NCBI GenBank assembly: GCA_019787685.1
Contig: JAHNUO010000012.1
Location: forward strand, 806,001-870,000
Direction: 5' to 3'
DNA length: 64,000 bases
DNA from: Chiua virens
Lineage: Eukaryota; Basidiomycota; Agaricomycetes; Boletales; Boletaceae
Under the pieces are notes generated by a model. The model was given only the letters and a program-made list of their open reading frames with translations, had not been told where the DNA came from and did not search any database. Both the position numbers and the translations under genes were made by a program. Shown piece after piece: positions 33,394 through 44,048 of this stretch. How positions within the stretch are numbered: the first letter of the stretch is position 1; the number at the start of each line of letters is the position of its first letter.

Positions 33394-35790
33394 TCAAAGG
33401 TCAGCATACTCTAGAACTTTGTTGTTCCCTTGAGCCGTTCCCTTGTCATCACCACTGGCACCCTTGAGGCCCTCATCCAAGTCCAGTTCCTGGTCTAGTC
33501 CACCATATCCATATTCCTCCATTTCATCTTCGAGTTCATCACTGACTAGCTGCCTGCCAGTTTGATAGGCGGGGTTGGAGCCACTCTCCATATCTTCATC
33601 TTTGTCTTTGCCCTCGTTGTCACTCTTGAACTCTCCAGACTTGGAATCACTTGATTCAGTGTGCATAGACATGTCGTCACTGCCAGCTTCCTCAGCGTCC
33701 TTGCTACATGCTTCATGGTCATACTCCAAGGTGAATTCTTGTTTGTCAAGCTCGTCCCAGTCACTGGATAACAACTTTGTAGCATTGTGGGTTGACTTAT
33801 GCCCAACTCCACTGCCTCGGTACCACATAAACATGTCGCGGTCAACAAAACTGGAAGAAATATTACTAGGCATACCTCAGGTTGTCACACAATATACAGT
33901 ATGACTTACATGTTAACAAAGTACCAATCCCAGTCTTCATTATTCTCTGATTTGTTTTGTGCGATTGATGGAGGTAGAAGATTGGCAGTATGCCCATATT
34001 GGAATGCAGGAATCACATGTGCCGCCCGAATCACGTCATTGGGATCAACAAACCCGAATGCATTGGGTTCATTATGCAAGTAAAAGCTGACGCAAGGTAA
34101 GCACCAGGCAGCCCAACTGGATTTGAGCTCTCTGTTGCAAGCAAACCACCACACCCAGATGATGTCCATGCGTTGGGGTACCTGGGCTACTGCATTCTGT
34201 CTTTCTGCCCCCCAATACTGGACGTAAAGATGGAAGATACCGATTATGCGAGTATACCAGTATGGGTGGGTGTCCTTGCCATCTTCATGTGAGAGCGTGA
34301 TGATATTGCTATGAGTCCATATGTTGAGAAAATCTTGTGCACATTGAAGGTCGTATGTCGTGTAGTTTATGAGTAGTACTTTGTGAGGGTAGATCCGGTT
34401 CTTGATGAATATCAGCCCATTGCATTGGGCCATCATGAATTCCGTCTCCAAGTCCTGATTCTTTAGGAGTTGTCCAAGGACATGATCCTTCAACTTTGGG
34501 AGAAATTGCTATAATAGCTTTCAGTATCATTAATTCATGAATTAATTCCACATACCTGGAATGCATGATCATTCCTGTTTTGACCTAGCCACATATCCAG
34601 GTTCCAATAATGCTTGTTGCTCTGGCTGACCTGGTAATGGACCTTTGGTGAACAGTTTGATAGCACCTCATCATCTACTTGTTCTGCATCCTTTTTCTTT
34701 GCAGCACAGTGTTCTGCTCCAGTATTGTAAAGGGAACATTCACGGTGTTGATGTTTGGCAATCGCATGTGCAAAATCAATCTTGTTCATGTGGATGTAAA
34801 ACTGTTTGACATGGTGATATTCAAGCTTTCCCTTAGACTGAGCTCAGCATCAGGTATAGTTCAAAGGACGTTATACTTACCACCTGAGTAGAGTAGTTGT
34901 CTGTAGTACCGTATCTCCAAATGGTCTTCACATAGTCACCAAGAGCATGTAGCTTGTATGTTGACATATTGAAGGCCTGGAGCTTGTGTGACTGAGTGTT
35001 GCTAGTTTGACCTGCAGATGTTGATCTCTGAGCAGCCTTTGCACTTTTGCATCATGCATATGCTGTGGTCTTGCACAGGAGCTCATGAATCTTGAATTTC
35101 TCACAGCATTCACTGGAGAATCTTCGAAAAGCCTAACCCAGGCGTGTCGTACTGTTCCCCAAATGGAACAGTGTAGTTTTTGTGTGCATCCAAAGTTTTC
35201 CAAATGCATGCCAGGTTGCGAGCTCAAATAGCAAATCGAGAATGATTAAATTGAATGGCTTGAGAAGAAGACCATCGAAAACAGGTATTGAGCACTGAAA
35301 GAATGAGGTTTCGAGATTTAATGAATAGAAAATGAACTTACTTGAAGTATATCTTCAAAGTTACATGCAGCAAGCTTTGAGAGCTCTGATACATTTGAGC
35401 TGAATTGGTGTATTGTGTCTCGGCCAAATGTGAGTACTGAGCAAAAACTGGACAAGATAGTTTAGCATATGGTGGACCTGAGTATGAGATCTGAATGCCA
35501 ACCTACCATGCATTCAATTCCTCAATTTTGCCCTCGCCAACTTCAAATAGAATTCGTATTAGGTGGGTGATCATTGCTTTCCATACACCAAGCTCAAACT
35601 CGTGCATGAAATCTGGTACAAAGAGTGAGTAGAAGTTGAAGCCGAATATGCTGAGTTTTTCAGAGAATGCATTCTAGACAATTAGTAGTGTAAATTTAAC
35701 TTAGTACTAGTATCTCATAGCACATACATGTACCTGTGTTGGGACCACTCTCTGTTCTGCAGGTCAAATACTCTCATGACTGGCACCTCT
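33394..35790 (-). pseudogene. Plavaka-type transposase, C-terminal half, minus strand
   Basis: Read on the minus strand: VVPTQ (exon end 35734), intron 35674-35733, then NAFSEKLSIFGFNFYSLFV and PDFMHEFELGVWKAMITHL from 35673, FGRDTIHQFSSNVSELSKL, LHALGDYVKTIWRYGTTDN, and later exons with VLSNCSPKVHYQVSQSNKHY, the 33906-34493 ORF (INYTTYDLQ, LSHEDGKDTHPYWYTRIIG, AFGFVDPNDVIRAAHVIPAF) and a last exon from about 33850 (FVDRDMFMWYRGSGVGHKST) ending in an acidic tail at 33394. These are typical Plavaka C-terminal blocks in order. A few stops are present. Upstream it abuts a kinase remnant on the opposite strand near 35790. Confidence 0.8.
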
Positions 35791-36520
35791 CCAAGGATGC
35801 ATGGTACATGTTTGATCAGCAAAATGCCAGGCACCATGTCTTGGGAGCCACGCTGTGTGGATCTTGGACTGGGGGCTGGCCTCCTTACTGCCTGGATTAA
35901 AGGAACAAGTGCCATACCCTTGGCCTATCTCGAAATCAGAGGAAACTGAACCATTTGATCACATGGTAAATCTGACTAACAACCTCATTGCAGTTTTCTC
36001 TGATTGTTTTGTTTATTAGGGTACTCTGCCTTTTATGGGAACACATCTACTCTACGATCAGATGGTGCCAAAATTGCACACAAGCCTGCACGATCTGGTG
36101 TCCTTTTTCTGGATCATCATTTGGTGCATGGTCAATCTCCAAGGACCTTATGACAATAGATGTCATTGAGTGGATAAGCTCAATGACATGGATTGTCATA
36201 AGAGAAGTGAACCCCTGTCTTGGTTGAGGTGGGATGGGAAGGCAGAGACATTCAGTGAAATTTTGCAAGATGTCCATTAAAACAAGGACCATTTCAAGAG
36301 GTTCTTTCACCCTTTCTGGGATGACAATGCCATCAATACAGGAGTGCAAAAGCTTTTTGACATCTTTTTACCCCCTGATCTGGTCATCTGGCATAAGGGA
36401 AGTGCTTTTACCATTGAAACCACTACTCTGGCCTGTGATCACAATATGTTCATCCAAATTCTATTAGATATCATCAACTCCAGAGGAGATGATGCTCAGA
36501 TACCTAGTATTGCAATGGTG
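35790..36520 (+). pseudogene. FunK1-like protein kinase remnant
   Basis: Near 35857-35960 the frame reads ILDWGLASLLPGLKEQVPY, standing in for the DFG region. After an intron (35965-36019) it reads GTLPFMGTHLLYDQMVPKL, then HDLVSFFWIIIWCMV. The GTLPFM and HDLxSFFW motifs are hallmarks of the basidiomycete FunK1 kinase family. Further C-lobe-like sequence (FWDDNAINTGVQKLFDIF) follows to about 36500 with stops. The N-lobe is missing: the Plavaka half on the opposite strand takes its place. Confidence 0.6.
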
Positions 36521-37150
36521 TGAGCTCGGTTTGCCAGGTCTTTTCTGTCCACATGCCATTATAAGCCTCCCCCATCAGCTACCTCGATGTACTATGAGTG
36601 GTACTACTCTGATTTGGTCATGCATGCCAGCTCTACAGGTAAAGCTGCTGCTGGGATGAGCACTAGCACACCCATGCCACTCAATTGCCAGCATCTTCTC
36701 CACTGGCAGGTTTTTTGGCATCACAAGGTTCTTGTGGAACAAAACAGTCTATTGGTGAATGGTGAGCAGCTAATAGTTCTTGTAAATAGTCCTGAGGAGG
36801 CTAGTATGTGTGAAAACTTGCTTGGACTGTGTATATCATGTTGCATGCCTTTTTCCTATCTTTATCGACTCTATTTTTGGTACTCCCCAACCAAACAACA
36901 ACAATGATGATAGCTTGCATGACCAGAATTCCAGCACAGCATACATACAAGATGGCATTTGGATAGAGAGCTTGGTAGCTAGTGACATGCAAGGTCATTC
37001 CAGGTTGACATTGCTTCTTGTGAACAGACTTGCTGTATGCTGTTGGGTATGCTGTTGGCATGCATGACCAGAAACTAGCTGTATCACTTCCATAAGAGAA
37101 GAATATGTCATGTGTTAAGCTATCAACAGCAAACTTTGCTTGTTAGACAA
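36521..37150. other. no confident gene
   Basis: An open plus-strand stretch (36587-36907) could be an extension of the kinase remnant or of an unknown repeat. No motif recognised. Confidence 0.3.
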
Positions 37151-37275
37151 CCACAGTCTATAGGTATAGTAGAATGGATCCAGATGACTGAGAAAAGGAA
37201 CAAAAAACCTGTTGCAGGGTCTCTGCTTGGAATGTCCTGAGTGCTGAAGCCAAATTGTACTGAAAGTACTCTAGC

Positions 37276-37914
37276 TGTAACAACCTAGAACAAATGTGGA
37301 CTATGAGGGACTTACGAATGGTTATAGTGCAGTGTAAGGGTGTAAGATGCAAGGAGTCCCACAAGTGAGGCAAGAACTACAGAGGAGATCCGTCTATGAG
37401 AGACAATGGGAGAGTTCCCTCGGAGCTGCATTCACGTCTTATATACTAAAAGTACAAGCAGAGTTCTAATCTGAGTATGAATTACATGATAAAGGAAAAA
37501 GTTCTGATTGGAAGATAAAGTGTAAAAGCATGAGGAAAGCATGAGGTTGCACAGGTATCTGGCAGTAATGGTGAGTCATAGATAAAGACATGAGGATACA
37601 ATGCTGTAACAATGCGTTATGCACATATTATGAGATAAGCACTGCCTTATTAATAGATATGAGTCATATGGAATCATGGTAAGAGATAATGTGTGAATAC
37701 ACGTGTGTTGTGCATAGGTAATGACAGCATGTGATAACACGTGTCTAATGATGAATCATAATGAGTCATAATGTGGTGACCAATAGGATATGATCCTGAG
37801 TATAGCCTTGGCATGAGGCAAGAGATGCCATAATAGATATTGAGTATCTTGTATAATGGAGTAGAGCGTTGAGTAGAAAAGGCGAAAAGATAATGGTGAA
37901 ATGTGATTGTAACA
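37276..37914 (-). mobile_element. solo LTR, minus strand, related to the 30625 LTR
   Basis: Plus-strand ends are TGTAACAACCTAG (left) and GATTGTAACA (right), flanked by CTAGC at 37271-37275 and 37915-37919. It is inserted just downstream, in minus-strand order, of the carrier-protein domain of the NRPS-like remnant. Confidence 0.93.
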
Positions 37915-39440
37915 CTAGCTGGGCATTACTCTTCAGCATCGACATTCTCAGACTTCATAGCTTCAATGTAGTTAGCAAGGCTGGAAAGGATGAGATGCTT
38001 GAGAATCTAAATTACCAGAATGTTGGGAATGTTGAAGGCAGCCTTGTCCTTGTGCTTGAGATGAATGACATTGATAGAGGTACCACCAAGCTCAAAGAAG
38101 TTGTTGGAAGAAGAGACATACCCAATATCCACGTTAAAGATGTTAGCATAGATGCATGCAAGGGTCTTCTCAGTCTAGCTCAAAGGGATGACAAAGGAGG
38201 CACTGTGTGCCTCACTGAGAAGTTTCTCAGCATGGGCAAGGTGCCTAGCAAGCTCACTGTTCTTGAACTGGATGAGATGACAAGAGCAAGAGAGTTTGCC
38301 GAGGGTGGTCTTCTCCATCTGGTCAAGGGGAATAGGAACAATGTACTGAGAAGAAAGTGTGATCATCTTGATATAGACATCATGTAGTGTACAGTAAGTC
38401 GCCAACAGTTTTGTGGAAGTATCTTCACCTTGCAGGTCAAATGTTGGCAAGTAGAAGATAAGGAAACCTTCCGTTTGCTGTCTAGGCACATGGTAAGGTG
38501 TGGCAGCAAGAAAAGAGTAGGTAACACCCTTCACATTCTGCAGATGGATCTCAAGTTCCAGAATCCTGTAAGAGGCACTATAAACAATGACAGTTTCCTG
38601 GATATAACTGCTAAGCCTCAGGGATCCATCCTTGATGATACCAATATCTCCCATATAGTACTAGCCCTCCTCAACAAATGAGGACCAAGTTGCCTCTGTG
38701 TTGTTGTAGCACTGGAGGAACACCATGGGCCCATAAACTTGAAGTTGAAACAAGCTGAATATGATGAGGTGCGTAGTAGGGTGGGATACAATGTGTAACA
38801 GTTGTGAGAGTGCTTGTAGATGAAGCAAGACCCTAATGTCAGCTTGAGTGCAGGGTTATGTGCGATGAAGCACCTGCGCATTAATCCAGAGATGAAGGTA
38901 ATTCATGAGTAGTGTCAAATGAATGCTCAGGCAGAGGAGTAATGGTAGAACGAGTTAATTATTAAACTGGGAAATCATTCCTCAGTTTGTCAGAGTATAT
39001 ATACTAATACATGTGGCTGTACACTACTGTATAAGGAAAGACCAGTAGGTAAGCATAATTATGAATAGTCCGAGGTATTGGCTACATGAGGTGAGTGTGA
39101 TACAGAGCATGCAATGGAGTCATGACATTGACCAATCAGATATGATCCATATGAGTCAGGTTAGGAGTCATGATGAGTCATAAAGACTCGAGGAATACAT
39201 GAGGCATCAACAGAAGGATCTAGCGTGCAAGTACACATTGTTAAGGCGTGTAATGAAATGGAAGTGCATGGAGATTAATAACATGCTTTAAGGGTGTGTT
39301 GTAACCCTAGACAACATGGTAAACACGTGTCATGGAAAAGTTAGAAGCATGGAAATTGTGTTTGTAATAGAAGTTCTCTGCTCTCACGCAGGATTTTTTT
39401 CATTGTGTTATCATAGCATCACTGGTCACTTGAGCCAGTC
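37915..39440 (-). pseudogene. NRPS-like (adenylation-thiolation) synthetase remnant, atromentin-synthetase type
   Basis: On the minus strand: RELQVYGPMVFLQ at the junction of the LTR at 38746-39369, then FVEEG and YMGDIGIIKDGSLRLS (adenylation motifs A7/A8), IVPIPLDQMEKTTLGKLS (the A10 lysine region), then a thiolation domain, NFFELGGTSINVIHLKHK, with the phosphopantetheine serine kept. These blocks and the spacing resemble the adenylation-thiolation-thioesterase quinone synthetases of basidiomycetes that turn 4-hydroxyphenylpyruvate into atromentin. Stops interrupt the thiolation domain and the thioesterase was not found. The N-terminal part of the adenylation domain is missing. Other NRPS-like reductases are a possible alternative. 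Confidence 0.68.
38746..39369 (-). mobile_element. solo LTR, GCTTGTTTCA family, minus strand
   Basis: Plus-strand left end TGAAACAAGC, right end TTTGTAATA (terminal CA changed to TA), with target duplication GAAGT at 38741-38745 and 39370-39374. It interrupts the adenylation domain of the NRPS-like remnant; removing it rejoins LQVYGPMVF. A box TATATATAC occurs near 39000. Other copies are at 43432 and 52478. Confidence 0.88.
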
Positions 39441-40440
39441 CAAAAGTAGTATATCAACCGCTTATGTGATTATTTGTTGTGGGAAAGCCATCTTATCCAT
39501 GATCATTGATGTTTTTTCTTGCTGATGGAGCATGCACAGCCAACAATTGGGGTGTGCTTTGAGTAGTATATTGTAACAAAATGTGTAGCACCTAAAATTT
39601 GATGAGGTTGAGCATTGTCCAATGCTGTTGTAGATACTTACTGATAAGATCTCAGGACTGATAAGACAAGATAAACAAACAAAATGCATACTCAATCGGC
39701 ATGTCGCTGGCAAGTTATCCCATCCACTAATAATGGATTAATCATTTAGAACATGCCATCAATGGCTGACTGCGAAGTCTCTGTGACATGAGGTGCTGCT
39801 CATGTCTAACATGCACTCATATGACACACAAATGCTCACTTTTACACACATTTTCAGCAATTACTCATGTTCAGACAACAGTGTAGACCTCTATTAATTT
39901 CCATGGCTTCCTATATACATTCCTGACATGCTACTGTAGTTGTGGTACTGCTCTGATATAAATAGTGCGCATGAAAGTTGGTTGGCTCAAGTGACCGTGG
40001 TGACTCAAGTGCCTGGGGATTACTATAAGTATCCACAAGTTAGCAAAGTTAGTGTAAAATTAAGTGTAAAAAAGTCTTTGTGATATACTAATACTCCTAA
40101 TTCTAGCCTTCAATATCTCTTGATAGTTTTTGACTGACCTTTTGAACTGACATGTCATCAAGAAATATTCATATTGTGCCTGTTTCTAGTTGTAGGGCAA
40201 GCTATCCTTGTATGGCTAAGCATGACTCCCACATTATCAATAATGACCTAGATAAAAGATTTAGAGGTATCAGTATGACATGTCATTTTAAAATGCTTAT
40301 ATCTCATTCATTTCAGGGTGAATTCCTTTGGCCTAAGTGCTCATATGTAACTATGTGTGAATGCTACATTCCATGTCTATATTACTAAACCTGATTCTCA
40401 TATCAAAAGCCAAGTTGGAAAGTTTCAAAAAGTGTAGACT
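39441..40440. other. no recognisable gene
   Basis: Short ORFs on both strands; no trace of the missing N-terminal adenylation domain could be confirmed. Confidence 0.35.
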
Positions 40441-40451
40441 TCAAAATGCTA

Positions 40452-40536
40452 CTTAGGTGTGGGTATCATTTTTGGTTGGTATGGGTATGGGTAAGACCAC
40501 AGATACCCATGGGTATACCCACACAGATCCCTAGCT
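40452..40536. repeat. short GGGTAT element related to the MITE at 29197
   Basis: Contains GGTATGGGTATGGGTA and its complement ACCCATGGGTATACCCAC, ending CACACAGATCCCTA, the inverse of the MITE's left end. No 8-bp duplication found. Confidence 0.6.
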
Positions 40537-40659
40537 AGAGCATAGGTAAAGAGAACAACATGATAAGCTTCATCACATTTCATAAGTGGATTGTTTTCTC
40601 ATATCATACATGTTGCATTTTGATTGACATTGATGGGCAGAAAGAGAGATACTGGAGCT

Positions 40660-41130
40660 ACACACTAGGTTGATGATCTCACAAGTGGAGAAGAGAGACA
40701 GCACTTACTGAAGCCAAGTTGGCTTCCAAATTCTTGAAACTGGATATTGAATGCTACTTTGTCCTCATTTTCGGTCGGTAGTGCCCATAGCGTGTCTTTT
40801 AAGATGGCCTAGAGTATGTCAACATTATCACTCAAGAGATTGAACTTGGCCACTAGGAAGTTGGTGATGCTAGGTAGCAAGAATGGAGGTGTGGTGCTGA
40901 TCAGGACAGTGTTGGGCTGAGCAAGTGAGATGTTGTCCTTTAACAGGCTAGCACATTGCATGAACTGAAATATAGAAGTGATCTGCATTGATTGAAGGCT
41001 TGGACAGGACTGTAAAGCCTTGAACAAAGTGCTGATGAGTTGATGCCATGCTCCATGGTAGTGATTGGCTGATCATCAATGATCATTGGACTTGAATGAG
41101 GCACTAAGCTAGTCACATGTGTCATTGTTG
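40660..41130 (-). pseudogene. CxC5-like protein fragment associated with KDZ transposons
   Basis: On the minus strand: FMQCASLLKDNISLAQPNTV, then TTPPFLLPSITNFLVAKF, then LLSDNVDIL, a stop, and ALPTENEDKVAFNIQFQEFG. This order (a helical block, PPFLPPS, then a tryptophan-type segment before the cysteine cluster) resembles the N-terminus of the CxC5 proteins that accompany KDZ transposons. The expected cysteine cluster is not found downstream. The family call rests on my memory of the pattern. Confidence 0.45.
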
Positions 41131-41395
41131 GAGTGTGTGGATGTGCATTGTTGTTGAGACTCTGCTTGAACCTTAACCTGCACTGCCAAACAGCAGGAAT
41201 TGATTCCTGGAACTCCTGAACACCAGGACGCCTGGAAAGTCCAAATCACAGATTTTCTGAAATGCCTGAGGTGGCAGTCTCAGTTCCATCTGTTGTGGCA
41301 AATTTTGAGGTTTGAAACCATGCAATGCAGAGAACTCATGACTCTGTGATCAATCGATCACATGTAAATGGCAGCATGACATATGGGGGTGCACC

Positions 41396-42037
41396 TCAAG
41401 TTCTGGGAAGGCTGGATGCTGTCTTCAAATAAAGTTGAAATTCAGGTGCCACACATTGTGAATGATCAATGTCATAGAATCTCTCATCTGAGAAGGATGC
41501 ATCAACAAGTGGTACTTGAGGATCATGTAGATCTACTTCTTCACACTGAGCTGAAGGCAAACCACACTTCTCCAGAGATGTATCAGCTTTGATGTGGGTG
41601 ATCTTATCAGAGTCCAATAGGTTCACCAGCAATCCCTGATCACCAAACACTGCTTTTCAATGTTCCTTGATTAATTTTGTAGAGAAGGGAATGATTGGAT
41701 TCAAAGACACACTCAACTATGGAACTTTGGAGGAGTTCTGCAAGAAGGAAAATCTGAGACCACCCATAGATCTAGTAAGAAGCACCACAGTGGGCTCAAT
41801 CAATCTGCTGCTGGGCAATACACCATCAACAGGGCCAGTAAAGCCTACAGAGTACTTTTCGATCATAGCATTAATGGTTTGTGCATGTTGCCATACCAAG
41901 TCTGACATATGCATTTCACCATTGCCACTCACGAATGCAGCAATATATGAACCAAAAAGCTGGATGGTTGGATTTTCAAGGTTGACATTAGGAGGAAGAT
42001 GAGGAGCTGTCTTCTTGACTTCTGGATCAGGTGGCAT
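41396..42037 (-). CDS. hypothetical minus-strand ORFs
   Basis: Two ORFs at 41717-42037 and 41396-41650 on the minus strand, in different frames, with ordinary composition (for example LFGSYIAAFVSGNGEMHMSD). They may be exons or frameshifted parts of one decayed gene. No family recognised. Confidence 0.3.
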
Positions 42038-43426
42038 TCACAGAGCACCCAATATCCAGTTTGTGAAGATATGTGACACTTGAATTGCAGAGAAAAAAAA
42101 TCATATCACTATCATCTAGATTCAAGTTATTATGTGAGATTGCATACCTATCAGAGCCTTGTGCATGCAAAACAGGTTGGTATGGGGATCAACTTTGCCA
42201 TTGGAGCTAATTTCACAAGCATGTTCTAGTGAACATCACTATTCCAAGTAGATAAACCAGCCAAGCCATCCAAAGGCACTGAACTGGCTTTGACTGTTTT
42301 ATACCTTTGGAGTCTCTTAGTGTTCATGTCTGCATACTGACAGTGTAATTTCAGCGGGGATGATGATATACATACCACATTCAATTTCTGAACTTGGCTA
42401 CAGCTTTTTCATTGTTGACATTGATTACATTAGCAAGACTTGATAAGAATGCCAACTTGATTTCTCTTGTGTCCAAACATGATGACACCTTGCACCAGTG
42501 GAGATGACCCAATGATGCTCTCCATAGGGGCTGGGACTGTCTTTTATCCAAAGCAAGAATAATGACATTGCATTGTTGGCTCTTCTAATGCTGCAACAGG
42601 GTCAATCCAGATTCATAAACTGACATATGTCCTCCCCATGTTATTTGATTGGGTGCTTCACAAATACTGCATCCCAGTGGTGCATTTCAGGACTGCCAAT
42701 GAACACACAAAGGTTAGCTGAAACTGGGCTCAAGTGTAAGGAGTGGGGCGAGAGTATCACACAGGTCAAGGTGAGCAGTGATACAGACGTGATGAGCATG
42801 GGGGTGAATGCTGATATGAAGCCCATGAAACATGGTTGGCATTATCACTCAACATGGACAACTCAGTGGAAAGTCCAGCTCACAACTGTCATCAAGTCTG
42901 ACGTGTGAGCAAAAGGACAACTCTGAATAACCAATCTGCCATGGTCCCTTACCTGCACCTGTTCAGTATGTAAGCCTGCACTGTTACTGCTGCTGTGAGC
43001 AAGCTTGTGTTCTGGCTGGGAATATGCAGATGCTCACAATGCCTGCAACTGCAGACTTTTGTCCTTCTGCATATGTTGTTTAGAATGTATCACGGGATTG
43101 AGATGGAATGTGTACATCAGCAGCCAACTGTATGTATTGCTATGTGGATGCTGTTTACTTTTATTTGTTCCAAAGCTTTGCCCTGCCTTCAGCAACTGTA
43201 TACCTTCAAGCCCTTAAGCTTTGCCTGGTATGCGCTCACTTACTGGCCAGTCCTCATTGGCCATTGGTATCCCTGGAATGTGGCCTGTCCAGAATGGCAT
43301 CCAAATCTGGGTGTCCCATCACAGTGGTGGGTTGTGTCATCCCTGTTGTCTACCATCAGGTTCCCACCACAAGTATGGTACTTCACACAAGGCCTCAAAA
43401 GACAAATGTGGAAATCAGACAGGAGA
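42038..43426. other. no confident gene; possible N-terminus of the recombinase remnant
   Basis: Overlapping ORFs on both strands at 42995-43524. The plus strand just before the LTR at 43432 reads KTNVEIRQEKL, which joins naturally to the DUF3435-like sequence after the LTR, so part of that gene's N-terminus may lie here. Confidence 0.35.
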
Positions 43427-43431
43427 AGCTC

Positions 43432-44048
43432 TGTTATGATCATGATTCCCATGCTCTTTATTCTCACGACATGTGTGTACCACATTGTCTAGGGTTACAA
43501 CATGACCCTCAAGCATGTTATTAATCTCCGTGCACTTCCATTTCATTGCATGCCTCATACACATGTACTTACATGCTAGATCCTTCTGTTGATGCCTCAT
43601 GCATTCCCTGAGTCATTATAACTCACTGTGACTCCTAACCTGACTCATCCAGATCATATCCAATTGGCCAATGTCATGCCTCCATCACATGCTCTGCATC
43701 ACTGTTGCCTCATGTAGCCAATACCTTGGACTATTCATAATTATGCTTACTTACCCGCTTTCCTTATCTGGTAGTGTACAGCCACATGTATTTAGTATAT
43801 ATACTCTTGAAAACTGAGGAATGATTCCCCAGTTTGATAATTAACTCGTTTACATCCTTTACTCTGCCCAAGCAGTCATCGGACTACTTGTGAATTACCT
43901 TCACCAGAATAAACACGCAGGTGCTTTATCATACTAAACCCTCCACTTAAGCTGATCTTAGGGTCTTGTCTCATCTACAAGCACTCTTGCAACTGTTATA
44001 CATTGTATCATACCCTACTACGTGCCTCATCATATTTAGCTTGTTTCA
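43432..44048 (+). mobile_element. solo LTR, GCTTGTTTCA family, plus strand
   Basis: Starts TGTTATGATCATG and ends GCTTGTTTCA, flanked by AGCTC (43427-43431) and GGCTC (44049-44053), a duplication with one transition. A TATATATAC box lies near 43797. Homologous to the copy at 38746 in inverse orientation. Confidence 0.82.

Noticed and set aside
33394..34493. Considered as a KDZ transposase C-terminus
   Set aside because: Upstream exons (NAFSEKL, PDFMHEFELGVWK, LHALGDYV) fit Plavaka better, so the Plavaka call was kept.
43486..44048. First placed the LTR start at TGTCTAGGG (43486)
   Set aside because: Alignment with the inverted copy at 38746 extends further upstream, and only the start at 43432 gives near-matching flanks.
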